From contig DITW01000040.1 in the NCBI GenBank assembly GCA_002422945.1, forward strand, positions 1 to 16,150: a stretch of DNA of 16,150 nucleotides, given 5' to 3'. The notes beneath the pieces were generated by a model. That model did not search any database. It was not told the DNA's origin and was given only the letters and a program-made list of their open reading frames with translations. This DNA comes from Sphingomonadales bacterium UBA6174. Its GTDB lineage: Bacteria > Pseudomonadota > Alphaproteobacteria > Sphingomonadales > Sphingomonadaceae. Both the position numbers and the translations under genes were made by a program. The stretch's first letter is position 1. Each line of letters begins with the position of its first letter. This document shows, one piece after another, positions 8,492 to 16,102 of this stretch.

Positions 8492-9834
8492 TCCGCTGGG
8501 CAGATGTAAAGACCATCAATCGTGACGATTTGCGCCGCTGGTCCAACCTGAAGGCGCATTGGAACTGGTATCAGGCACTGGATGGCACCCGTCAGGTCAT
8601 CGTCGCCTCGGGGGCCGGACTGTTGTTGTTCCTCCTATGGGCAAGCCTTGCACAGGTCGACGAAATCACGCGCGGTCAGGGCCGCGTCATCCCATCGAGC
8701 AAGGTGCAGGTCGTGCAATCGAGCGAACCCGCCTCGATCCGCGATATTCTTGTCCGCTCCGGCCAACGCGTGCTGAAGGGCCAGTTGCTGGTGCGGCTCG
8801 ACGATACGGAATCCACCTCGCAGCTTGGTCAGATCGAAGCCGAAAACCGTTCGCTCGGCGCACGCGCCGCCCGCCTGTCGCGTGAAGGCGGCATCGGCGG
8901 CGACAATTGTCCGCCCAATCCGGATGGCAGCGTGCCGGTCGAATGCCAGCAGGAAGCCGCGCTCCAATCGGTGCGCGAATCCGCATTGCGCAGCAAAATG
9001 AGCGCCATGTCCTCGGCGGTCGAACAGCGCCGCCGCGATTATTCCGAGGCACAGGCCACGGTCCAAGGCCTGCGCTCCAGCCTGCAACTGGCGCAAAGCC
9101 AGGTGAGCATGCTCGCCCCGCTGGCGGCGAAAGCCATCGTGCCGCAAACCGAATTATTGTCGGCCCAGCGCGAAGCCGCCGACCTGCAAGGTCGCCTCGC
9201 CGCCGCGCAACAGGCCGTATCGCGCGCCGCCGCGGGGATCAGCGAAGCACAAGCCCAAGCCTCGGAAGCCTCGCTCCAGTTCCGGCAGGAGGCATTGAAC
9301 GAACGCAGCCAATTGGCGGCCAAAATGGCGGTCAATCAGGAATCGCTGCGCGGCGCCGCAGGCCGGGTCGAACGGACAGAAATCCGGTCGCCGGTCGAAG
9401 GCATCGTCAATGATGTGCAGGTCACCACCATCGGCGGCTTTGTGCAGGCAGGCCAAAAGATCATGCAGGTCGTGCCAATTGGCGAAAAGCTCTTGATCGA
9501 AGCCCGCGTCACGCCAAAAGACATCGCGTTCATCAAGGTCAACGACCGGGCGAATGTGAAAGTCACGGCCTATGACTTCTCCATTTATGGCGGGCTTGCG
9601 GGCAAGGTGGTGCAGGTGTCCGCCGACAGCATCTATGACGAGGCCGCCAAAGAGGCCTATTTCTCGGTCATCGTCGAAACCGACCGTTCCTATCTGCTGG
9701 CGGGCGGCAAGCGGCTGCCGATCACCCCGGGCATGATCTGCGACGTCGAAATCATCACCGGCAGCAAAAGCGTGCTGACCTATCTCCTCAAACCGATGCT
9801 GAAGGCGCGGTCCGAGGCGTTGCGGGAGCGCTGA
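8488..9834 (+). CDS. HlyD/LapC-type periplasmic adaptor of the type I secretion system
   Basis: 448 residues, usual for the family. ATG 8488 overlaps the hydrolase stop by 4 nt, and GAGGG occurs both 3 and 9 nt upstream. A short cytoplasmic N-terminus precedes one membrane segment at 36-55. Then comes the first half of a lipoyl/barrel-sandwich domain (GQGRVIPSSKVQVVQSSEP). A long Ala/Gln/Glu-rich alpha-helical hairpin spans about 105-295. The second lipoyl half follows (IRSPVEGIVNDVQVTTIGG), then beta-barrel segments through about 430, including TAYDFSIYGGLAGKVVQVS. This protein bridges the ABC exporter and the TolC trimer. An odd feature is a short non-helical insert in the hairpin with Cys141 and Cys153 and several prolines between them, a possible disulfide-bonded loop. 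Its position after the ABC and hydrolase genes indicates co-translation with them. Confidence 0.94.
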   Translation: MIRWADVKTINRDDLRRWSNLKAHWNWYQALDGTRQVIVASGAGLLLFLLWASLAQVDEITRGQGRVIPSSKVQVVQSSEPASIRDILVRSGQRVLKGQLLVRLDDTESTSQLGQIEAENRSLGARAARLSREGGIGGDNCPPNPDGSVPVECQQEAALQSVRESALRSKMSAMSSAVEQRRRDYSEAQATVQGLRSSLQLAQSQVSMLAPLAAKAIVPQTELLSAQREAADLQGRLAAAQQAVSRAAAGISEAQAQASEASLQFRQEALNERSQLAAKMAVNQESLRGAAGRVERTEIRSPVEGIVNDVQVTTIGGFVQAGQKIMQVVPIGEKLLIEARVTPKDIAFIKVNDRANVKVTAYDFSIYGGLAGKVVQVSADSIYDEAAKEAYFSVIVETDRSYLLAGGKRLPITPGMICDVEIITGSKSVLTYLLKPMLKARSEALRER

Positions 9835-9838
9835 TCTT

Positions 9839-10858
9839 ATGACCGGGGATGTCGGGAAGCGCGGCTACCACGCGATGATCTTCCCGGCCCCCGGCCAAAA
9901 GCTGCAACCGATCGACCGGCCACTGCCCATCCCGTCGGCGGGTGAAATCCTGATCGAGATTGCCGCTTGTGGCGTGTGCCGCACCGATCTCCATGTGCAG
10001 GACGGCGACATCCCGGCACATTATCCGATTGTGCCGGGCCATGAAGTGATTGGCCGCATCCGCCAAATCGGACCGGGCGTAACCGGCTTTCAACTTGATG
10101 AACGGGTCGGCGTGCCATGGCTCGGTTTCACCTGCGGCACCTGCGACTATTGCCTGCGTGGTGAAGAGAATCTCTGCGACCGGCCACAATTCACCGGCTG
10201 CACCCGCGATGGCGGCTATGCGAGCCACATTATCGCCGATGCGCGTTATTGCTTCTTGATCCCCGCCCGGTTCAGCGATGCCGAGGCCGCGCCGTTGCTC
10301 TGCGCCGGGTTGATCGGCTGGCGCGCCTTGCGGATCGCAGGTGAGGGCAAGCGCCTTGGCCTCTATGGCTTTGGCGCGGCGGCGCACCTGCTGGCGCAAA
10401 TCGCGTTGTGGCAAGGGCGCGAGGTCTATGCCTTTACCAAGCCGGGGGATCAGGCCGGACAGGATTTTGCGCGGCAATTGGGGTGCCAATGGGCGGGTGG
10501 TTCGGATGAATTACCGCCGGTCGCGCTCGATGCAGCGATCATCTTTGCTGCCATCGGTCCACTGGTGCCGATAGCCTTAAAGGCCGTGCGCAAGGGCGGG
10601 CGCGTGGTCTGCGCCGGGATTCACATGAGCGACATCCCCGGCTTCCCTTATGCAGACCTATGGGGCGAACGCAGCATCGCGTCGGTCGCCAACCTCACGC
10701 GCCAAGACGGGATCGAATTTCTGGCCGCCGCAGATCAGGCCGGTATCCACCCGGTGGTCGAAACCTTCCCGCTCGCCGATGCCAATATCGCGCTTGGCCG
10801 GGTGCGCGATGGACAGACCCATGGCGCGGCGGTGCTGATCATGTCGGGCGCATTTTAA
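9839..10858 (+). CDS. Zinc-dependent alcohol dehydrogenase (MDR superfamily, TIGR02822-like)
   Basis: 339 residues. ATG 9839 follows GGGAG (9824-9828) by 10 nt and lies 4 nt after the HlyD stop, so it is probably on the same transcript. The N-terminal GroES-like domain has catalytic zinc ligands Cys47 (CGVCRTD), His68-Glu69 (GHE) and Cys155. The structural zinc is bound by Cys99, 102, 105 and 113 (CGTCDYC...C). A Rossmann fold begins at GLYGFGAAAH (174-183), where the third glycine of the usual GxGxxG is replaced. All metal ligands are intact, so it should oxidise alcohols or reduce aldehydes with NAD(P). The 'GLYGFGAAAH' text and the length recall the TIGR02822 subfamily; the substrate cannot be told. 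No link to secretion is known to me, so the placement may be read-through from the operon. Confidence 0.92.
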   Translation: MTGDVGKRGYHAMIFPAPGQKLQPIDRPLPIPSAGEILIEIAACGVCRTDLHVQDGDIPAHYPIVPGHEVIGRIRQIGPGVTGFQLDERVGVPWLGFTCGTCDYCLRGEENLCDRPQFTGCTRDGGYASHIIADARYCFLIPARFSDAEAAPLLCAGLIGWRALRIAGEGKRLGLYGFGAAAHLLAQIALWQGREVYAFTKPGDQAGQDFARQLGCQWAGGSDELPPVALDAAIIFAAIGPLVPIALKAVRKGGRVVCAGIHMSDIPGFPYADLWGERSIASVANLTRQDGIEFLAAADQAGIHPVVETFPLADANIALGRVRDGQTHGAAVLIMSGAF

Positions 10859-10866
10859 GCCTTCCT

Positions 10867-10898
10867 CTCGTCATTCCCGCCTACGCGGGAATGACGAG
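10867..10898 (+). repeat. Dispersed-type inverted repeat / possible bidirectional terminator
   Basis: Two perfect complementary 14-nt arms (10867-10880 and 10885-10898) flank a CTAC loop. The arm core is CGTCATTCCCGC. Palindromes of the form GTCATTCCCGC...GCGGGAATGAC are common dispersed elements between proteobacterial genes. It sits 8 nt after the dehydrogenase stop and before the convergent PRPP-synthetase-like gene. It could therefore act as a terminator hairpin in both directions, although there is no T-run. Confidence 0.8.
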
Positions 10899-10949
10899 GA
10901 CAGCGGTGCCAAAACGCGCGATTGAGGCAAAAGCAGGGGAACGCGCCCC

Positions 10950-11846
10950 TTATATATCTTGGCCCCATTTCCCCCGGATCGCCGCTGCCAAGGCCGGGGC
11001 TATCCATGCCGCCACCGTCACCCCGGCAACCGTATCCGTCGCGCGCACCCGTTGAATGCCGCCGGCCGCCAGATGGGCAAGGTCATCGGTCGATGCCAGA
11101 CAATGCGCCGTCACCGCTTCAATCCGTGTCGCCCCCGCCGCCTGCAACAAGGCGGCGCATTTCAATAAGGTGCCACCCGTCGAAATCATGTCATCGACAA
11201 GGATCACAGGCCGTCCCGCCACTTGTTCGATCCCCGGCAATGTCAATTCCACCTCGCGGTCGCCAAAGCGGACTTTCTCGCCCACCAGCACCTCGCAGCC
11301 CAAGGGCTTGGCCACGCTTTCGACCCAAGGCCGGGACTCTCCATCCGGGCCGACCATGATCGTGCCGGGCGCTAATTCGGGCCGCAGCATGTCGGCCAAT
11401 GTCCCCGCCGCCGATACATAAGCCACCTGTAATTGCGGCGCGATCGCCTCCAGTCTCGGCGTGCGGTGGAGATGCGGGTCGACCGTCACCAGCCCCTCAA
11501 AATGATCGGCGATCAACCGGGTAATCACCCGCTGGCTCACCGCCTGACCGGGGAGAAAAGCCACATCCTGCCGCATATAGGCAAGATAGGGTGCGACCAA
11601 GATGACCCGCTCAGCCCCCATATCGCGCAGCGCCGAGGCGACGAGCAGCAACTCCACCAATTTATCATTCGGCTGGAATAACGAGCGATAGACGAACGCA
11701 ATGCTGGCAGGTTCGGCAATGCGGATAAGGCTTTCCCCATCCGGGAATTGGCGGCGATCCACCTCAAAACAGGCCATGCCAAGAACAGTCCCAAGCCGCT
11801 TGGCTGCATCCGCCTCATCCGGAAAATAATACAGTGCAGCGTTCAT
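10950..11846 (-). CDS. Ribose-phosphate pyrophosphokinase (PRPP synthetase)-like protein
   Basis: 298 residues from ATG 11846, slightly shorter than the usual 310-320. An in-frame GTG at 11849 would add one residue. The start overlaps the thymidine phosphorylase stop by one nt (TGATG), so translation is probably coupled. Family motifs are FPDGES near the N-terminus, NDKLVELLL, PYLAYMRQDVAF, DPHLHR, PDGESR, and the PRPP-binding loop VDDMISTGGT at residues 217-226. Known members make PRPP from ribose 5-phosphate and ATP. The short 'MRQDVAFLPGQAVSQ' segment is closer to the archaeal-type enzymes, as I recall them, than to the classical bacterial RQDRK type. The flexible-loop Lys and Arg (EKVR) are present. 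It is probably a second, specialised copy rather than the housekeeping prs, because it travels with a nucleoside or nucleotide phosphorylase. This is inference. Confidence 0.87.
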   Translation of the reverse strand: MNAALYYFPDEADAAKRLGTVLGMACFEVDRRQFPDGESLIRIAEPASIAFVYRSLFQPNDKLVELLLVASALRDMGAERVILVAPYLAYMRQDVAFLPGQAVSQRVITRLIADHFEGLVTVDPHLHRTPRLEAIAPQLQVAYVSAAGTLADMLRPELAPGTIMVGPDGESRPWVESVAKPLGCEVLVGEKVRFGDREVELTLPGIEQVAGRPVILVDDMISTGGTLLKCAALLQAAGATRIEAVTAHCLASTDDLAHLAAGGIQRVRATDTVAGVTVAAWIAPALAAAIRGKWGQDI

Positions 11847-13330
11847 CACTGCACATCATAGCCGGAGGATTCGAGCGCCATTTCACGCGCGAAGTTCAGC
11901 CCCGCCTCGGACTTGGCATAGATGCGATACAACGGCTCGCCCGTTTTGACCGTCGCGCCGATCTTGTGGAACAGATCAATGCCCGCGCCCTTGTCCATCG
12001 GCGCACCCGCCAGTCGCGCGATCTGGGCGATCTGGTGGCAATCAATCGCGCAGATCGTGCCAGCAACGGGCGACAAAATATCATGGCTATGTGCCCCCAA
12101 AGGCACCGGCGTTTCTTGCCGCCCCTGTGCGTCGATCAGGCTTTCCATCTTCGCCAGCGCCGCGCCCGATGTCAGAATATCCCGAGCCTTTTGATAGGCC
12201 GAACCGCCACGCAGGGCCGGATCGAAATCAAGCACGCGCCCCGCCAGAAACAATGCGCGTTCACGCAAATCGACGGGCGCGTCTGGATCGTTGCGCAACA
12301 CCGCCATCACGTCCCGCGCCTCCAGCACCGGGCCGATGCCACGGCCAATTGGCTGGGTGCCGTTGGTCATGACGATATCGACCGTCAGCCCGACCTTGCC
12401 CGCGACATATTCGAATAGCTTGCGCAGGCGCAGGGCCTCGCTTTGGGTCCGCACCTTGGCGGTCGGACCGACCGGAATATCGATCACCAAATGGGTCGAA
12501 CCGGCCGCCATTTTCTTGGACAGGATCGATGCGACCATTTGTTCAAACGTATCGATCCGTAAGGGGCGCTCGACCGAGATCAGCACATCGTCTGCCGGCG
12601 ACAAATTGACACTGCCGCCCCATGCCAGCACCGCCTTTTCCGCTGCCACCACCTGTTGCAGCCGTTTGGACGTCAGACCGACATTCGCCAGCACTTCCAT
12701 CGTATCCGCCGTGCCGGAGGGTGAGGTGATCGCCCGTGACGAGGTCTTCGGGATAGTCAGGCCATAGGCCGCGACAATCGGCACCACGATCATCGAGGTG
12801 CGATTGCCGGGAATGCCCCCGATGCAATGCTTGTCGACCACCAATTGCGACTGCCAATCCATCTTGCTTCCCGCCTGTGCCATCGCACGGGTCATGCCCA
12901 GGGTTTCATGCGTCGTCATGAAACCCGCACAGGCGACGAGAAAGGCTGCGATTTCCATCGGGGAATAATGATAGGCCGCAATGTCATTGATGATCGCGCC
13001 GATTTCTTCCTCGTTCAGCTCATCGCCGCCGATCTTGCGGCGCACGAATTCAAGACTGCGCGGTGGCGTCGCCTGGGCAATTGAGACTTTGGTCCCTTCC
13101 GGCAGGCCAAGGCGACGAAACGCCTGTTCGCCAAGGCCCAGCTCGCCATGGCCGACAATCGACGTGTCGTCTGAAATCGCAAGGGTCGCGAGGATCTGGC
13201 GTTGGTCGTGGATCACTTCGATCTTGCGCAGCGCCTGAAATTGTTCGGCGTCATAGCCATTGGCCGCGCGCAGCATAAACGCCGTATTTTCTGGAAAAGT
13301 ATCGACCGCCACCTTGCGAATCTTGAGCAT
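11846..13330 (-). CDS. Type 2 thymidine phosphorylase family / AMP phosphorylase-like
   Basis: 494 residues from ATG 13330, chosen because AAGGA lies 5 nt upstream (13340-13336). ATG 13336 and TTG 13357 are longer in-frame alternatives. Classical bacterial DeoA has about 440 residues. This protein carries the extra N-terminal domain of roughly 80 residues (LKIRKVAVDTFPEN...) seen in archaeal AMP phosphorylases and in the 'putative thymidine phosphorylase type 2' family. The phosphorylase core has DKHCIGGIPGNRTS at 166-179 and SPSGTADTMEV at 203-213, both typical phosphate and substrate contact loops. The C-terminal domain ends in a barrel-sandwich-like part (SPVAGTICAID...GAGIDLFHKIG). The reaction would be phosphorolysis of thymidine or of nucleoside 5'-monophosphates; the sequence alone does not decide which. 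The PRPP-synthetase-like gene is fused to it by overlapping codons, which suggests a shared ribose-phosphate pathway. Confidence 0.88.
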   Translation of the reverse strand: MLKIRKVAVDTFPENTAFMLRAANGYDAEQFQALRKIEVIHDQRQILATLAISDDTSIVGHGELGLGEQAFRRLGLPEGTKVSIAQATPPRSLEFVRRKIGGDELNEEEIGAIINDIAAYHYSPMEIAAFLVACAGFMTTHETLGMTRAMAQAGSKMDWQSQLVVDKHCIGGIPGNRTSMIVVPIVAAYGLTIPKTSSRAITSPSGTADTMEVLANVGLTSKRLQQVVAAEKAVLAWGGSVNLSPADDVLISVERPLRIDTFEQMVASILSKKMAAGSTHLVIDIPVGPTAKVRTQSEALRLRKLFEYVAGKVGLTVDIVMTNGTQPIGRGIGPVLEARDVMAVLRNDPDAPVDLRERALFLAGRVLDFDPALRGGSAYQKARDILTSGAALAKMESLIDAQGRQETPVPLGAHSHDILSPVAGTICAIDCHQIAQIARLAGAPMDKGAGIDLFHKIGATVKTGEPLYRIYAKSEAGLNFAREMALESSGYDVQ

Positions 13331-13335
13331 CAGCA

Positions 13336-13346
13336 TCCTTCCCCTT
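13336..13346 (-). promoter_or_regulatory. Ribosome binding region of the thymidine phosphorylase gene
   Basis: Read on the - strand, AAGGGG (13346-13341) and AAGGA (13340-13336) follow each other. The second is 5 nt from ATG 13330, and the first is 4 nt from the alternative ATG 13336. I prefer ATG 13330. Confidence 0.5.
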
Positions 13347-13451
13347 GGGCCACTCAATGTGCCGCGATCAGTTTGTCGCGCCCCAGATTGCTGCTTGCAT
13401 TAAAGCATCAGATGGAATGCCGGAATAGCGAAACGCAAGAAAATCAGCGGA

Positions 13452-14870
13452 TCATCCCCCATCCGGGCCGATCATTCGCCGAGGATCGACGATCCGGTCG
13501 AAATCCGCTGCCGATACATGGCCCAACTCTAGCGCCGCCTCACGCAACGTCAGATCATGGACCGACGCATGATGGGCAATCTCCGCCGCCTTGGCATAGC
13601 CGATCACCGGGGCCAGTGCCGTCACCAGCATCAAGGAACGATCCAGATGCTGCGCGATATTGCGACGATGCGGCTCGGCCCCTTCAATCAGGAAACGCCG
13701 GAAATTGGTGGAGCCATCGGCGAGCAACGTGATCGACTGGCACAGATTATAGATGATGAGCGGTTTATAGACGTTCATTTCCAATTGGCCGCCCGCCCCG
13801 CCCAATCCGACCGCCACATCATTCGCCATCACCTGCGCCGCCACCATCGTCAGCGCCTCGCATTGGGTCGGGTTGACCTTGCCCGGCATCATCGACGACC
13901 CCGGTTCATTTTCCGGCAGGATCAATTCGCCCAAGCCTGCGCGCGGGCCGCTCGCGACCAGCCTTATGTCATTGGCGATCTTGGTCAGCGTCACCGCCAG
14001 CGTCCGCAGCGCACCCGACAATCGCACCAGCCCATTATGCCCGCCCTGCGCCGCAAAGCGATTGGCGACCATCTGAAAGGGCAGGTCCGTCAAACGCGCA
14101 ATTTCGGTCACCGCCGTTTGCGCAAAATCGGCGGGCGCATTCAACCCGGTGCCGACCGCCGTGCCGCCCAATGTCAACGGCCAGACATCGATCAGCGCCT
14201 GATCGAGTTCAGCCAGATTGCCATCCAGCATCGCTGCATAGCCCGACCATTGCTGGCCAAGGGTCAAGGGCGTCGCATCCTGCAAATGGGTGCGGCCAAT
14301 GCGGATGATGTCCGCCCAAAGTGTCGCCTTGGCAGCAATCGCATCGCGTAGTGCCGCTACCGCCGGGATCAGCCGTCTTGTCACCCCGACGCCTGCGGCC
14401 ACATGCATCGCGCTCGGGAAATTGTCATTGGTCGATTGCGACATGTTCACATCGTCATTGGGATCGACCGGAGTCTTGCTGCCAAGCGGCGTCCCCGCCA
14501 ATTGACAGCAGCGATTGGCGATCACCTCATTCACATTCATGTTGAACTGGGTGCCGCTGCCCGTCATCCACACATGCAGCGGGAACATGTCCTGATGCTG
14601 CCCGGCGAGTATCTCATCACAGACATGGGCAATCAGCGCGGCCTGTCGTCCATCCAGTCGCCCGGCGCGACGATTGGCCTCGGCACAGGCCTTTTTCAGC
14701 CATGCATAAGCCTGCACCATTTCGCGCGGCATCAATTCCGTGCCAATCGAGAAATAGTGCAAAGACCGTTGCGTCTGCGCGCCCCACAGCCGATCCGCAG
14801 CGATCTCTATTTTGCCCAAGCTATCGCTTTCGACCCGGGTGTTTTCATCGATATGTGTCGGAGTGGACAT
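13452..14870 (-). CDS. fumC: Fumarate hydratase class II
   Basis: 472 residues, the family length of about 460-470. The start is supported by AAGGAG (14884-14879), 8 nt upstream. The enzyme interconverts fumarate and L-malate in the citric acid cycle. It is an iron-independent homotetramer in the cytoplasm. Motifs are TGSGTQFNMNVNEV (103-116), SQSTNDNFPSAMH (144-156), GRTHLQDATPLTLGQ (192-206) with the catalytic His195, and the fumarase/aspartase signature GSSMMPGKVN at 324-333 with its flexible catalytic Ser loop. The GRTHLQDATP text and the overall pattern favour fumarase over aspartase, although the two families are close. The gene lies upstream of the thymidine phosphorylase gene on the same strand with a 121-nt gap, so co-transcription is possible but not certain. 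Confidence 0.95.
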   Translation of the reverse strand: MSTPTHIDENTRVESDSLGKIEIAADRLWGAQTQRSLHYFSIGTELMPREMVQAYAWLKKACAEANRRAGRLDGRQAALIAHVCDEILAGQHQDMFPLHVWMTGSGTQFNMNVNEVIANRCCQLAGTPLGSKTPVDPNDDVNMSQSTNDNFPSAMHVAAGVGVTRRLIPAVAALRDAIAAKATLWADIIRIGRTHLQDATPLTLGQQWSGYAAMLDGNLAELDQALIDVWPLTLGGTAVGTGLNAPADFAQTAVTEIARLTDLPFQMVANRFAAQGGHNGLVRLSGALRTLAVTLTKIANDIRLVASGPRAGLGELILPENEPGSSMMPGKVNPTQCEALTMVAAQVMANDVAVGLGGAGGQLEMNVYKPLIIYNLCQSITLLADGSTNFRRFLIEGAEPHRRNIAQHLDRSLMLVTALAPVIGYAKAAEIAHHASVHDLTLREAALELGHVSAADFDRIVDPRRMIGPDGG

Positions 14871-14878
14871 GCGCGTCT

Positions 14879-14884
14879 CTCCTT
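14879..14884 (-). promoter_or_regulatory. Ribosome binding site of fumC
   Basis: AAGGAG on the - strand ends 8 nt before the ATG at 14870. It is the strongest Shine-Dalgarno sequence in the right half of the window and fixes the start. Confidence 0.75.
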
Positions 14885-15000
14885 GATCGCGGAAATAACA
14901 ACATGCACCACACGCCGATGCGCGTCATCTGGAATCCGCTTCCCGCATGGTCAGGCGTCACCCGCTTGCACCGCTTGATGGGATGCGCCAACATCATATC
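14885..15000. promoter_or_regulatory. Divergent intergenic region, fumC / monooxygenase-fold gene
   Basis: This 116-nt stretch separates two divergently transcribed genes, so promoters for both should lie here. I could not pick convincing -35/-10 pairs. A 13-nt imperfect palindrome (ATCAT-ATC-ATGAT, 14993-15005) overlaps the start codon of the right-hand gene and may be an operator or chance. The frame of the right-hand gene stays open leftward to ATG 14947, so part of this region could be coding. Confidence 0.4.
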
Positions 15001-15300
15001 ATGATAACAGAAATTGCGCAGATCACCATCGACCCTGCCCAAGCGCAGGCATTCGAACATGCAGTGGCTCAAGCGAGTGACATTTTTCGCGCCGCGGCGG
15101 GCTGTCGCGGCATGCGTCTTGAACGCATGATCGAAGACCCGGCAAAATACACGCTGCGCATCCAATGGGATAGCGTGGAAGATCATATGGTCACTTTCCG
15201 TAATTCCGAAGGTTTTCAGGCATGGCGCGCGCTCGCCAGCCCATTTTTTGTCGCTGCGCCCATCGTGGAACACAGCCGGGAAGTGCTGCATGGTTTCTAA
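15001..15300 (+). CDS. Antibiotic biosynthesis monooxygenase (ABM) domain protein
   Basis: 99 residues from ATG 15001, where the family's first beta-strand (MITEIAQITIDP) begins. In-frame ATGs at 14947 and 14983 would add 18 or 6 residues of unlikely, His/Arg-rich sequence. None of the three starts has a good Shine-Dalgarno sequence. The whole protein is one ABM/dimeric alpha+beta barrel fold. A strand is followed by a helix (PAQAQAFEHAVAQASDIF), then GCRGMRLERMIEDPAKYTLRIQWDSVEDH at residues 34-62 in pieces typical of the family, and a helix near FQAWRALASPF. Members include small quinone or tetracenomycin-type monooxygenases acting without cofactor, and haem-degrading relatives. The exact substrate cannot be read here. 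It is divergent from fumC. Confidence 0.82.
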   Translation: MITEIAQITIDPAQAQAFEHAVAQASDIFRAAAGCRGMRLERMIEDPAKYTLRIQWDSVEDHMVTFRNSEGFQAWRALASPFFVAAPIVEHSREVLHGF

Positions 15301-15642
15301 CGCAATTTGATGTGGCTGCACCCACCGTCCATGTCGTCAAATTTACGACAATATGACAAAGAAATCACTTGCTTGGCGTGAATGGAAATAATATCCGTTC
15401 CGAAAATGAGACAAGTTAATGTTCTACAAAATATGTTCTTCGGGAACCTTGTGCCATCTCGATAGTTAGTATTGGTTAGAACACGCAAGCTGCAACACCC
15501 TTTATACGCTTTCAATGCAACAACGGCATGCTGGTCGTCCATTAAGACGCCTCTCATCCGGGATTAAACTTATATACCTGCTGCATATTTAGGCGCCATA
15601 ACACAATGGATTAACACCAGATTACGGACTGTAGCCAATATT
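15301..15642. other. Gene-free AT-richer intergenic region
   Basis: This 342-nt stretch has visibly lower GC than its surroundings and no convincing gene. An 86-codon frame on the - strand (15297-15557) has no Shine-Dalgarno sequence, is not hydrophobically patterned and resembles nothing known to me. A small inverted repeat, GTCGT/ACGAC around CAAATTT (15333-15349), could be an operator for the nearby TetR-type regulator, but this is weak. The end of the region (about 15565-15600) has TTAAAC and TATATA-like words compatible with a promoter for the regulator. Confidence 0.5.
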
Positions 15643-16044
15643 ATGTCGAGCCTATCTTATCGCGATGTTGACGACGCTCCTTATCGAATGGGACGGCGGG
15701 AAAAGAAGAGGCAGGCGGTGCGTCAGTCGCTGCTAGACGCCGGTCGCAGCATCATCGAAGAGGTCGGGTTCAAGGCGGCCACAATCCAGCAAATTGCCGA
15801 TCGCGCGGATGTGTCTTTGGGGACATTCTTCAATTATATGGAGACTAAGGAACAGTTGCTCCGCGAAATCATCGCAGAACAGCTCGCCCAATCGATCCCG
15901 GAGGACCACCAGTCCCATGCGCCGCAATGCGCGCGCGATCTGGTCGCCAGCAATCTTAACGAACAATTGCAAGCCTTTGTCGCTGTGCGGCCTTTGTTGC
16001 AGCTTGGCCTGCTCCATGCCGGTGTGTTTTCACCGGTCGACTGA
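15643..16044 (+). CDS. TetR-family transcriptional regulator, C-terminally truncated by an insertion sequence
   Basis: 133 residues remain, whereas TetR proteins usually have about 190-210. Residues 17-75 are a clear TetR DNA-binding domain: MGRREKKRQAVRQSLLDAG, then the helix-turn-helix TIQQIADRADVSLGTFFNYM (47-66) and KEQLLREII. Only the first part of the ligand-binding and dimerisation domain is left. The native frame runs to GVFSPVD, and the next codon, TGA at 16042, is the first base triplet of the adjoining insertion sequence end. The gene is therefore probably a disrupted remnant unable to dimerise normally. The start may be ATG 15643 or ATG 15688 (MGRREKK); neither has a good ribosome site. 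Its original target may have been its own promoter or a gene now beyond the element. Confidence 0.85.
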   Translation: MSSLSYRDVDDAPYRMGRREKKRQAVRQSLLDAGRSIIEEVGFKAATIQQIADRADVSLGTFFNYMETKEQLLREIIAEQLAQSIPEDHQSHAPQCARDLVASNLNEQLQAFVAVRPLLQLGLLHAGVFSPVD

Positions 16045-16102
16045 GGTGGTCCCGCTTGTTTGGACAGTTTGGCGGCTGAGTTAAGCTAATCCCGGTTGTC
16101 GT

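Noticed and set aside
10936..10949. GGGG/CCCC hairpin just beyond the PRPP-synthetase-like stop
   Set aside because: Only 4-bp arms and no T-run; too weak to call a terminator beside the stronger palindrome at 10867.
11834..12418. + strand frames opposite the thymidine phosphorylase and fumarase genes
   Set aside because: Arg/Pro/His-rich shadows of real - strand genes with clear active-site motifs.
14972..15002. TTGATG and TATCAT as a -35/-10 pair for the monooxygenase-fold gene
   Set aside because: The would-be -10 overlaps the start codon, so it could not drive a message containing that start.
15297..15557. 86-codon reading frame on the - strand in the AT-richer gap
   Set aside because: No ribosome site, no recognised motif and codon use unlike the neighbouring genes; probably chance.
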